Source: JBCDGH01 sp038751365 (lineage in GTDB: Bacteria; Patescibacteriota; JACMRA01). From it: a stretch of DNA of 39,098 nt. Positions 22,708-29,490 of the stretch are shown here, in pieces. The DNA is taken from the NCBI GenBank assembly GCA_038751365.1, contig JBCDGH010000008.1, positions 1-39,098 of the forward strand. The letters run 5' to 3'. A program made the translations under genes and the position numbers. The notes below the pieces were generated by a model. That model saw nothing but the letters and a program-made list of their open reading frames with translations, ran no database searches and was not told where the DNA came from. Numbering within the stretch: position 1 is the stretch's first letter; each line of letters starts with the position of its first letter.

Positions 22708-24402
22708 CTAGACGTGCACTTTGACCAACCTCTTTTTGCTATAAAGGTAGAGTAGGCATATTCCTAAACACACTAAGGTTATAATAGCAATTCCAGTTGC
22801 CAGACTACCTCCAGATCTAACGACTTGTAGAGAGTTTACTTTGACCATACTATTTGTAGCGGTTTTGTCTTTTTCTGCGATTTGTAAATAGACTTTTTGT
22901 TCTCCGTTATCTGAGCCGGTTGGAGTATTGCTGCATACTACTTTGCTTCCAGTAGCATCTAATGTGCAACTACCAGCAGGTGAGCTATCGCCGATTCCAA
23001 TCTTTAGGCTCTTAGGTAATATTCTATTTTGATTTAAGTTGAAACTACAAATAGTTTTTGAGTTTGTGTAAATCAGTTGATTCCTATTACAGGTAACGAC
23101 TAATTGGCTTATGTCAACTTCAGATAATATCTTAATTTGGTTTCCGGAAGAGTTTTCTGAGATAGTCTTATTGATTATGTCTAAATCCTCTTTTAATTCT
23201 GTTTTTGTTTCTAAATCGGTACCATCTAACTTTTCTTCTAACTCTATATTTTCAATAGTTATTTCAGGCTCTTGTGTGCCGGCACTTTCTTCATTGTTTT
23301 GTACGGGTGTGGTGGTTGGTTGAGTTTCTTGTGATGCCTGAGGTTTAGATTCTATTGCAGTATTAATATTGCTAGAATCAGTTATGGCTTGGGTTTTCGG
23401 CGGATTACATTTATCTGCTGCTAGTTGGATCGTAGTAGGAGAATTTATTAGTAAAATGTTGTCCACGTTTTGAGGATCTATAGCAAATGCTTTAAGCTGG
23501 TGACTTTTGTTATCACAATAAGAGGCAGGTATCTTAAATTCATATCCATGATTCCCAGTTGTGTTATATGAGTCATTTACATCTTGTCTTAGTTGGCTAG
23601 TTTGAGTTTCACCTATTTTGGTGTCATTGACATAAAAATGTATGGTTATGCTAGCTGGTAATATGTCTTTGTCCAAAGCCCAGCCGGTAGCGATTCCTGA
23701 TTCAGAGACATACTCTAAAAAGCCTTCAGGGGTATGAGAAGTTACTTTGGCTGGATAAGCACACTCAGTATTGCTTATTGGAGTTCCGCTGTTAGGGCAA
23801 GCTCCTGGAGCGGTGGCAACATGAATAGCAGGGTAGGAACCTTGTGGTCGTATGGTTGTGTAGTACTGCTTGTTATTTAACATACATACATAGCCGCCAA
23901 GGTTGTTATACTTGGTTACATTAAGCCTATCCATTCTAATATTTCCGCAAGTACCTACTCTTTTTTCATTATCATTTTCGTTGGTAATTGGTCTGGTACA
24001 GAATCCAGAATTTCCATCATAACTACCTCCAGCAAAACAGTCATTCTGCGAGTTGGAAGGATTAACGTGTATTAAATTGGGTGAGGGGGTTAGGCTGCCA
24101 TTTTGACCTGATATAGTACTAACACAGTTTCCTCCTACAAGAGTCCCGCCATTTGGTTTTTGACCGTTAGAGTCAGATGGTCTGCATCCTAATACTGGGT
24201 CTTGATAACGATTGCTTATTATACAGTTTGAGCCTGATAAACTGCCTGCATCACACCCATATTGAGGGGCAGTATTCACTCTTTGAGATCCACCCACTGA
24301 AAGACTAGCAAATACTGCTGTAAAAAGTAGAACAGTAATCTGTAGAACTTTTAATATTTTTTTTAGTGAGAAAGATTTTGTATATCGTTCTGTTTTTCTC
24401 AT
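22708..24402 (-). CDS. large surface protein with signal peptide and C-terminal anchor
   Basis: 564 aa. It has an N-terminal signal peptide (basic start, hydrophobic KVLQITVLLFTAVFASLSV to about residue 38). A Cys/Gly/Asn-rich region follows (~45-220), then a beta-sandwich-like module at about 225-330 (SGIATGWALDKDILPASITI, HGYEFKIPASYC) that resembles Ig-like or sugar-binding modules in secreted proteins. A Glu/Thr-rich linker, a second Cys-containing module and a C-terminal helix (about 533-553) plus SKKRL stop-transfer end the protein. There is no LPXTG, so it is held by its own membrane helix. Function is unknown; adhesion or envelope structure are reasonable guesses. Confidence 0.7.
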   Translation of the reverse strand: MRKTERYTKSFSLKKILKVLQITVLLFTAVFASLSVGGSQRVNTAPQYGCDAGSLSGSNCIISNRYQDPVLGCRPSDSNGQKPNGGTLVGGNCVSTISGQNGSLTPSPNLIHVNPSNSQNDCFAGGSYDGNSGFCTRPITNENDNEKRVGTCGNIRMDRLNVTKYNNLGGYVCMLNNKQYYTTIRPQGSYPAIHVATAPGACPNSGTPISNTECAYPAKVTSHTPEGFLEYVSESGIATGWALDKDILPASITIHFYVNDTKIGETQTSQLRQDVNDSYNTTGNHGYEFKIPASYCDNKSHQLKAFAIDPQNVDNILLINSPTTIQLAADKCNPPKTQAITDSSNINTAIESKPQASQETQPTTTPVQNNEESAGTQEPEITIENIELEEKLDGTDLETKTELKEDLDIINKTISENSSGNQIKILSEVDISQLVVTCNRNQLIYTNSKTICSFNLNQNRILPKSLKIGIGDSSPAGSCTLDATGSKVVCSNTPTGSDNGEQKVYLQIAEKDKTATNSMVKVNSLQVVRSGGSLATGIAIITLVCLGICLLYLYSKKRLVKVHV

Positions 24403-24600
24403 GTTTTATTTTTGTTATAATTTGTTACAGTATTAAGTACTAAACCACTTTTTTTGTTTAGGCAAATCCAGCTGAGTAGGCTTAAAACGTCTTAAAAGTT
24501 CCACAAGAAGCTAGGTACAAAATACACGAATAGTTGAATTTGAGATTAAGTTTGGTATTTCTAAAGTTGTCCTGTTGTTAAGGAATAAATTCTAAAAGTA
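24403..24600. other. intergenic region upstream of surface protein gene
   Basis: No ORF or RNA gene is recognisable. A minus-strand TATAAC lies about 11 nt before the ATG at 24402 and is the likely -10 of the surface-protein gene, but its -35 is weak. The rest is AT-rich sequence. Confidence 0.4.
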
Positions 24601-24739
24601 TTGACTTAATTTTATTAATCTGAAGTTAATTAAGAGGTTAATTATTCACAGGAGGTGACTCGCCGAAAACATGTAGATCGACACCTAGGATAACAGTAAC
24701 TTGATCAGTATCTTCTAGGGACGGTACTGATCTTTTTTT
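24601..24739 (+). ncRNA. candidate orphan structured small RNA
   Basis: TTGACT at 24601-24606 with a weak GTTAAT (24625-24630) could start a ~100-nt RNA near 24637. It contains a perfect SD AGGAGGTGA (24650-24658) folded into hairpin 1 (AGGTG 24653-24657 with CACCT 24682-24686, plus TCG/CGA). A strong terminator follows (GATCAGTA 24703-24710 with TACTGATC 24725-24732, then seven Ts). CCTAG (24684-24688) can also pair with CTAGG in the terminator loop (24715-24719). Nothing is encoded downstream on this strand: the only ATG after the SD is immediately followed by TAG. No known RNA family is recognised. Confidence 0.5.
24703..24739 (+). terminator. strong Rho-independent terminator
   Basis: 8-bp perfect stem GATCAGTA/TACTGATC followed by a T7 tract at 24733-24739. 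The adjacent coding genes are both minus-strand, so it terminates a separate plus-strand transcript. Confidence 0.85.
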
Positions 24740-24775
24740 ATGAGTGATTTTGTTGCACTACTTTACCTATTGATT

Positions 24776-24797
24776 TTAACTTACACAAACTTTCACC
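24776..24797. repeat. dispersed motif, copy 3 (partial)
   Basis: 22 nt that match the reverse complement of 31686-31707 at 21 positions (core TTAACTTACACAAACTTT). It lies between the orphan RNA and the 3' end of pepF. Confidence 0.5.
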
Positions 24798-24818
24798 AAA
24801 AATTTGTTTATAGATTGT

Positions 24819-26612
24819 TTATTTCTCTGCTAACCTAGCAAAACTGTCTACCAAGTCCTTAACAACTTTCAGTCCTTTTTGGTAAAAATGAGCTTTCGTA
24901 ATATCTAGATTGTACTCTAGTAATAGCTCGTATGGTGGCTTACTACCTCCAGAACTAAGAATGTTTTTATAACTATCTACAAAATCTTGACCTACTTCTT
25001 GGTACTTCTCGTATAAGGCAAAGCTCAGAATATTACCAAAGGCGTACGAATAGCAATAAAAAGGTGAGGCAAAAATGTGTGGGATACTCGACCAGCCACT
25101 TGCCGCCTCTGCCGGATTACTGTATCTTACAACATCTCCTGTTAGTTTTTCTTGTTCTTGTCTCCAAAGTCTATTGTAATCAATGTAAGTTAATGATTTT
25201 CCGCTAAGATGAAATTCGTGAACTTTTTTCTCAAATAGTGTGTATTGTATTTGTCGAAAGATTGTAGCAAAAATATCACTAAGCTGGTTATCTAAAAAGG
25301 CTAATTTTTCTTTTTCTGTGAGAGTTTGTGCGAGATAGTTATTTAGGAGTGTTTCGTTAAAAATCGAAGCTGTCTCTGCCATTGAAGTCCCAGAATAGTA
25401 GACTTGAGGTTTTTGCTTTAAAGAGAAGTAAGAGTGAATTGAGTGCCCGAATTCATGAGCTAAGGTAGATACATCATTTAGCTTGTCAGTGTAATTGAGT
25501 AGTACAAAACTCGGAAATTGGGCATCATAGACACAAAAAGCACCTCCTCTTTTGCCAGCTTTTGGAAAGACATCGACGCGACCCTGCTCGAAGGCAGATT
25601 TAGAATATTGGTAAAATTCTTCGTCAAAATTTCTAATTTGCTTCAGATAAAGCTCTAGACCTTCCTCAAAGTTAATTTGTTTAGTAACTTTTTCTAGTGG
25701 TGCTAGGAGATTCCAGTCTTCAAGCTGTTTTTTACCCATTAACTTGGCTTTTATTTCCAAATATTTCTGATATATCGGGTAAGCTTTTTCTACTTCATTG
25801 AGTAGAGTTGAGATCGCAGTGTCAGGTATTTGCTGTACAATATTACGTTTACTCAAAACTGAATCGAAACCTCTCAAGCTTACTTCACTAACCCAGTTTT
25901 TTACTATAGCGCTGTAACAATTACCCAAAATAATTTGATTTTGTTTCTGCGAATAAACTTTATGATAGCTTTTAAAGGCTTTTTTTCTTTTAGATTCGTT
26001 GCTACTCATTCTCAAACTCCTTACTTGATCGCTAGTGAGCTTTTGCCTCTTGTTATCTATGGTAACTTCAAATGAAAAAGAGTTAGTAAATTCTTCGTAC
26101 ATGTTTTCAAAGGCGCTACTCCCTGAATTGGATTTTAAGTTTAAAGCATATTCAGTTTTTTCATCCAAAACATATTTTATTGAGTTAGCTTGTTTCACAA
26201 AGAAGTTACTATACGCAGCTAGGCTAGGCTCTTTAGATAGCTGTATTAACTTCTGATAACCAATTTGTTTAAATTCCTGTGATACAAACAAAGTCTGGTT
26301 ACTCAAGTCAATCATCAAATTATCAAACTCAGACTGTTTAGCTAAGACTTTTTGATCTTGGGTGTCTAAGGAGGCTAGATAGAATAGAAAAGAGCCAACT
26401 TTGTTTATTAAATAGTCAGTTTTATCGTCAAGCTCGAAATACTTCAAAAAATCCGTGGCTTCTAAAGTATTTATCTTGCCCTTATAGGTTTTAACGAAGT
26501 TATTTACGTCTGCTTTTATAGTTATTATATCTTCAGAAAACTGAGGATCATTTAGATCTTTATAAAAGTCTGCTGATAAATCCCAATTTGTTTTAATCTT
26601 GTATTTTGACAT
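24819..26612 (-). CDS. pepF: oligoendopeptidase F (M3B family)
   Basis: 597 aa, normal for PepF, a cytoplasmic zinc endopeptidase that cuts short peptides. The zinc motif HEFGHSIH lies near residue 386. Family blocks are present: the PepF N-terminal oligopeptide-binding region, GGAFCVYDAQFPSFVLLNYT and YYSGTSMAETASIFNETLL with the downstream Glu ligand in the M3 pattern. There is no signal peptide. One nucleotide separates its ATG from the stop of a 47-aa membrane protein gene, so the two form an operon whose promoter lies ahead of the small gene. Confidence 0.95.
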   Translation of the reverse strand: MSKYKIKTNWDLSADFYKDLNDPQFSEDIITIKADVNNFVKTYKGKINTLEATDFLKYFELDDKTDYLINKVGSFLFYLASLDTQDQKVLAKQSEFDNLMIDLSNQTLFVSQEFKQIGYQKLIQLSKEPSLAAYSNFFVKQANSIKYVLDEKTEYALNLKSNSGSSAFENMYEEFTNSFSFEVTIDNKRQKLTSDQVRSLRMSSNESKRKKAFKSYHKVYSQKQNQIILGNCYSAIVKNWVSEVSLRGFDSVLSKRNIVQQIPDTAISTLLNEVEKAYPIYQKYLEIKAKLMGKKQLEDWNLLAPLEKVTKQINFEEGLELYLKQIRNFDEEFYQYSKSAFEQGRVDVFPKAGKRGGAFCVYDAQFPSFVLLNYTDKLNDVSTLAHEFGHSIHSYFSLKQKPQVYYSGTSMAETASIFNETLLNNYLAQTLTEKEKLAFLDNQLSDIFATIFRQIQYTLFEKKVHEFHLSGKSLTYIDYNRLWRQEQEKLTGDVVRYSNPAEAASGWSSIPHIFASPFYCYSYAFGNILSFALYEKYQEVGQDFVDSYKNILSSGGSKPPYELLLEYNLDITKAHFYQKGLKVVKDLVDSFARLAEK

Positions 26613-26613
26613 T

Positions 26614-26757
26614 TTAGGTTCTAAATTTAGTTTTGTTGTTTTTTCTAAGATATTTTTTTGATACTAAATAGGTGTATCCGATTCGAAAGATAATAATTAA
26701 GGATATTACTGTAATTGTGGCTGAGATAGTTATGACTAAATCTAATTCTTGACTCAT
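26614..26757 (-). CDS. 47-aa single-pass membrane protein upstream of pepF
   Basis: ATG 26757 to TAA 26616-26614. The peptide has a central hydrophobic helix (about 7-27, LVITISATITVISLIIIF) and a basic tail (VSKKYLRKNNKTKFRT). The stop is one nucleotide from the pepF ATG. A TTGACA lies 35 nt before its ATG, the distance typical of leaderless genes here. These two facts support a real gene. No family is recognised. Its size and topology parallel the 44-aa protein at 32786, which flanks another peptidase gene. Confidence 0.55.
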   Translation of the reverse strand: MSQELDLVITISATITVISLIIIFRIGYTYLVSKKYLRKNNKTKFRT

Positions 26758-26763
26758 TGTCTC

Positions 26764-26792
26764 AGACAAGCTAGATAAATTTTCTTTGTCAA
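26764..26792 (-). promoter_or_regulatory. promoter of 47-aa gene and pepF
   Basis: Minus-strand TTGACA (26792-26787), exactly 17-nt spacer, TTGTCT (26769-26764), 6 nt before the ATG at 26757. The -35 is perfect and the -10 weak. Confidence 0.45.
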
Positions 26793-26853
26793 AATTAGAA
26801 TAGACATATTAATGTGGCACAAAAAAATTACCTCTCAAGGTATTTATAAGTTA

Positions 26854-26929
26854 TGGTGGACCTTAGCGGGCTCGAACCGCTCACCTCATCCATGCCATGG
26901 ATGCGCTCTACCAGATGAGCTAAAGGCCC
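26854..26929 (-). tRNA. tRNA-Ala (GGC)
   Basis: 76 nt including encoded CCA. The acceptor stem GGGCCTT/AAGGTCC has the alanine identity pair G3:U70. The anticodon stem CATCC/GGATG holds loop ATGGCAT with anticodon GGC. The T-arm loop contains GGTTCGAGCC. All arms are intact. Confidence 0.97.
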
Positions 26930-26938
26930 AACTGTAAG

Positions 26939-26975
26939 TGGTGGACCCGAGTAGAGGTTACCCTACTCAAAGCCC
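26939..26975 (-). other. 37-nt CCA-ended hairpin between the two tRNAs
   Basis: Minus-strand order: GGGC (26975-26972), TTT, GAGTAG, 8-nt loop, CTACTC, GG, GTCC (26946-26943), A, CCA (26941-26939). GGGC pairs with GTCC including a G3:U70-like wobble, as in tRNA-Ala acceptors. It lacks D, anticodon and T arms, so it is not a functional tRNA by sequence. Confidence 0.5.
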
Positions 26976-26988
26976 GTACAAGAAAACT

Positions 26989-27064
26989 TGGTGGACTCGG
27001 TGGGATTCGAACCCACGACCACTGGCTTAAAAGGCCATTGCTCTACCGACTGAGCTACGAGTCC
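26989..27064 (-). tRNA. tRNA-Lys (TTT)
   Basis: 76 nt including CCA. Acceptor GGACTCG pairs with CGAGTCC. The anticodon loop CTTTTAA has anticodon TTT. The T-loop reads GGTTCGAATCC. It lies upstream of tRNA-Ala on the same strand, so the two are probably processed from one transcript. Confidence 0.97.
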
Positions 27065-27090
27065 ATGTTTTACAATGGTTAAACACATAT

Positions 27091-27119
27091 ATCAATAAGT
27101 AGATATGTAATTTTGTCAA
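27091..27119 (-). promoter_or_regulatory. promoter of the tRNA unit
   Basis: Minus-strand TTGACA (27119-27114) with TATTGA/ATTGAT at 16-17 nt (27097-27091), about 27 nt before the mature 5' end of tRNA-Lys. Confidence 0.5.
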
Positions 27120-27165
27120 GATAGTCGGGTTGAAGATTTTTTGATAAAAAAACTTAGGTTATTGG

Positions 27166-27194
27166 TTGCTAACATAAGAAATATATTATATAAT
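27166..27194 (+). promoter_or_regulatory. promoter of lysozyme-like protein gene
   Basis: TTGCTA (27166-27171), exactly 17-nt spacer, perfect TATAAT (27189-27194). It places the transcript start near 27201, downstream of an in-frame TTG at 27141 and upstream of the ATG at 27231, so 27231 is the start. Confidence 0.7.
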
Positions 27195-27230
27195 AGGTTT
27201 GATTCAGAACAAACTATATCTTTAGGAATA

Positions 27231-28574
27231 ATGATAAAAAAACAAAAACCGACATTTATAGATGCCAGTATACAGGTTGGAACGTCACAGAGAAATAAGG
27301 ATATTTTTTCTCAAATAGCTTGGCGCACACAAAGAAAGCGGTTAGTTTCTCCGAAAAATCAAATACCTAGCACATCTCCAACTTCCAATCAATCTACTAG
27401 ATACACACAGAATAAGTCTCAGACTAGGAAGGTAAACTATCCAATAAAAGGAGAAGTGCTTCAGTCCAAAGCTCAGCCACGTTATTCAGTAAGTAAAAGT
27501 TATGCTGCAAGCTGGCAACGCGCTACTACTAAGAAGCAAAATCAAACAGTGAACTATATTTTTAAAGTTTTTTCATTTACTGTACTTTGTTTACTTGGGG
27601 TAGGTCTAGGTCTAGGAATCAATCATTACCAGTCATACTGGTTAAATAGCGTTACACAGAAGGCAGACACTCAAGTTTTGGGTGTAGATGATAATACTCG
27701 AGATGCAGAGTACGAAAAATGGATTAAGTCTAACACATCAGGTGTGTATAGTCCCAAAGAATTAGACTTGGACAATGACGATTTAAGTAATTATGAGGAG
27801 TATATTCTAGGTACCGACCCTTTATCGATTCACACATGCTCAGCCCAAGTTACTGATATGGAAAATATACTGAGCTTAATTAATCCCTTGAGTTGTGAGC
27901 CAATGAACTTAGAAAATGAGGAAGAATTTGAAAAATTTGATAAAATAATAAATGTAGCAGATTTACAGCATAAACTGATGTCTTCAATAGCTGCTGAGCC
28001 TTTACCTGAAGATTCTCTAGACCAAAACTCACTCTTAAGTGTGTTTGAGGTAGATAATTTAAATCAAATCGCTGATGTGTCAATTGTAAACCTTGAGCAA
28101 GAAAGTAATCGTAAGACTTTAAAAACAAAATACCTAAAACTAATTGATAGAATTGACGCCTATATAGCAAAACATCGCTCCTTTGAAACTTATGATCGCA
28201 ACTATGACGTCCCTGTTAGTGGTGTTAAATATTTGGATGTATCTCTAAAATATAATATACCTGTAAAATATTTGTTGGCTATAGCTAGAGCTGAAAGTAG
28301 GTTTGGTACGGATCGATATACTCTTTCAGGTAATCTCACAAGACCAGGAGAGCATAAAAATATTTTTTCGATGGGACTGACAGACTCAGGGAGTAATATC
28401 ACTTTTCAAACATGGGATAAAGGGGTAGAGTCGATGGGTAAATGGTGGCAAAGGTTTGATCAAAGAAACGTTAGTATTGCTAGGAGGCTCAAGATTTTTA
28501 ACCCCAATGGTGACTATCCAGGCAAAATTCAAAATATGGCTAATCAGATAGAAATTTTTCTAAACAGTGCTTAG
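27231..28574 (+). CDS. membrane-anchored lysozyme-like wall hydrolase
   Basis: 447 aa from ATG 27231, with AGGA 6 nt upstream and a clear promoter. A basic, disordered cytoplasmic N-terminus (~108 residues) precedes one helix (about 109-130, VFSFTVLCLLGVGLGLGINH). A thrombospondin type-3-like calcium loop (DLDNDDLSNYEEYILGTDPL) lies near 175-193. The C-terminal 130 residues look like a glucosaminidase/lysozyme-fold domain: KYLLAIARAESRFGT with probable catalytic Glu near 352, then NIFSMG and KGVESMGKWWQRF. It likely cuts peptidoglycan while tethered to the membrane. Exact bond specificity is unknown. It is convergent with gatD with a 2-nt gap. Confidence 0.7.
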   Translation: MIKKQKPTFIDASIQVGTSQRNKDIFSQIAWRTQRKRLVSPKNQIPSTSPTSNQSTRYTQNKSQTRKVNYPIKGEVLQSKAQPRYSVSKSYAASWQRATTKKQNQTVNYIFKVFSFTVLCLLGVGLGLGINHYQSYWLNSVTQKADTQVLGVDDNTRDAEYEKWIKSNTSGVYSPKELDLDNDDLSNYEEYILGTDPLSIHTCSAQVTDMENILSLINPLSCEPMNLENEEEFEKFDKIINVADLQHKLMSSIAAEPLPEDSLDQNSLLSVFEVDNLNQIADVSIVNLEQESNRKTLKTKYLKLIDRIDAYIAKHRSFETYDRNYDVPVSGVKYLDVSLKYNIPVKYLLAIARAESRFGTDRYTLSGNLTRPGEHKNIFSMGLTDSGSNITFQTWDKGVESMGKWWQRFDQRNVSIARRLKIFNPNGDYPGKIQNMANQIEIFLNSA

Positions 28575-28576
28575 TT

Positions 28577-29359
28577 TTAACGGTACTTTAGTATAATATA
28601 TTGTTTTGCCTGCAAAGCTACTGTGTCGTTGATCTTCTTCTTTTGAATCTGGAAATCAAAATCAACTGGTATTTCTCCTTTCCTCTTTTTATTTTCTAAA
28701 GCTTTTGAGATCATATAGTCAGCTAGTTCTGGATTTTTGGGTAGGCAAGAGCCATGCATGTATGTTCCAATAGCGTTTTTGTACATACATCCTTCCTTCT
28801 TTTCTTTTACGTTGTTACCATAACCATGTAAAACTGTACCTACTTCCTGCGCGGCTTTTGATGGTGTATCCACAAAGAAGGTCTGACCACTGTGATTCTC
28901 GAAACCAACAAAAATACTCTCTAGTTCGGGTATCTGAGATTTGACTACGATATTACCTATACACCTAGATTTAACTGAGTTATCAGGAGCTTTGGTAATT
29001 ACAGGGAATATACCTATACCTGGAATTTCAGTATTATCTCCAGTTATAAAACTATTACCTAGTAGTTGATATCCACCGCAAATAGCTAGAATCGGTACTC
29101 CCTGCTCAATGTCTTCTTTGATTTTATTACTTTTACTTGATAGATCCTGAAAAATTAAATTTTGATCTTTATTTTGACCTCCCCCTATAAAATAAAAGTC
29201 ATTTTTGATTGGTAGCTCGTTATCTGGCTCAACTATCTGGTAGACTAAGTCTATACCTACTTTCTCTAATCTATACCTTAAAGCTATAATATTACCCATA
29301 TCACCATAAATAGACATATACTTTGGGTACAGATGTGTCAGATAAAATTTTACATTCAT
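28577..29359 (-). CDS. gatD: GatD-type glutamine amidotransferase
   Basis: 260 aa, class I CobB/CobQ-like glutaminase. The nucleophile lies in LAICGGYQLLG (Cys94) and the catalytic His is in GTYMHGSCLPKNP (His202), both matching GatD of lipid II isoglutaminyl synthase. In Gram-positives GatD supplies ammonia to MurT, which amidates D-glutamate of lipid II. MurT is usually adjacent, but no Mur ligase is in this window. A TTGACT/TACGAT promoter lies upstream, divergent from tuf. Other CobQ-like amidotransferases are possible, but the 260-aa size and motif context fit GatD best. Confidence 0.82.
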   Translation of the reverse strand: MNVKFYLTHLYPKYMSIYGDMGNIIALRYRLEKVGIDLVYQIVEPDNELPIKNDFYFIGGGQNKDQNLIFQDLSSKSNKIKEDIEQGVPILAICGGYQLLGNSFITGDNTEIPGIGIFPVITKAPDNSVKSRCIGNIVVKSQIPELESIFVGFENHSGQTFFVDTPSKAAQEVGTVLHGYGNNVKEKKEGCMYKNAIGTYMHGSCLPKNPELADYMISKALENKKRKGEIPVDFDFQIQKKKINDTVALQAKQYIILKYR

Positions 29360-29382
29360 AGGATAAGAAGTTACGGTTTAGA

Positions 29383-29411
29383 TCGTACAATTTAATACAC
29401 CCTTAGTCAAA
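29383..29411 (-). promoter_or_regulatory. promoter of gatD
   Basis: Minus-strand TTGACT (29411-29406), exactly 17-nt spacer, TACGAT (29388-29383). The leader is about 16-22 nt without SD. Confidence 0.5.
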
Positions 29412-29452
29412 CTGGATATACCTTGACAAAGCAGTCAAATGTTGTTTTGAAT

Positions 29453-29484
29453 TGGAGTAGTTTTTAGAAACTTTATATTACAAT
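29453..29484 (+). promoter_or_regulatory. leaderless promoter of tuf
   Basis: The AT-rich -10 region TATATTACAAT (29474-29484) ends 6 nt before the ATG at 29491. TTGGAG at 29453-29458 is the best -35 (17 nt to TATTAC). No SD is possible in so short a leader. Confidence 0.45.
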
Positions 29485-29490
29485 GCAATT

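Noticed and set aside
24671..24676. ATG directly followed by TAG, 12 nt after a perfect SD
   Set aside because: A start-stop minimal ORF is possible, but nothing shows that it is translated; it is treated as part of the RNA candidate.
27141..27230. TTG start adding 30 residues to the lysozyme-like protein
   Set aside because: The promoter TTGCTA/TATAAT lies inside this stretch and the ATG at 27231 has an AGGA.
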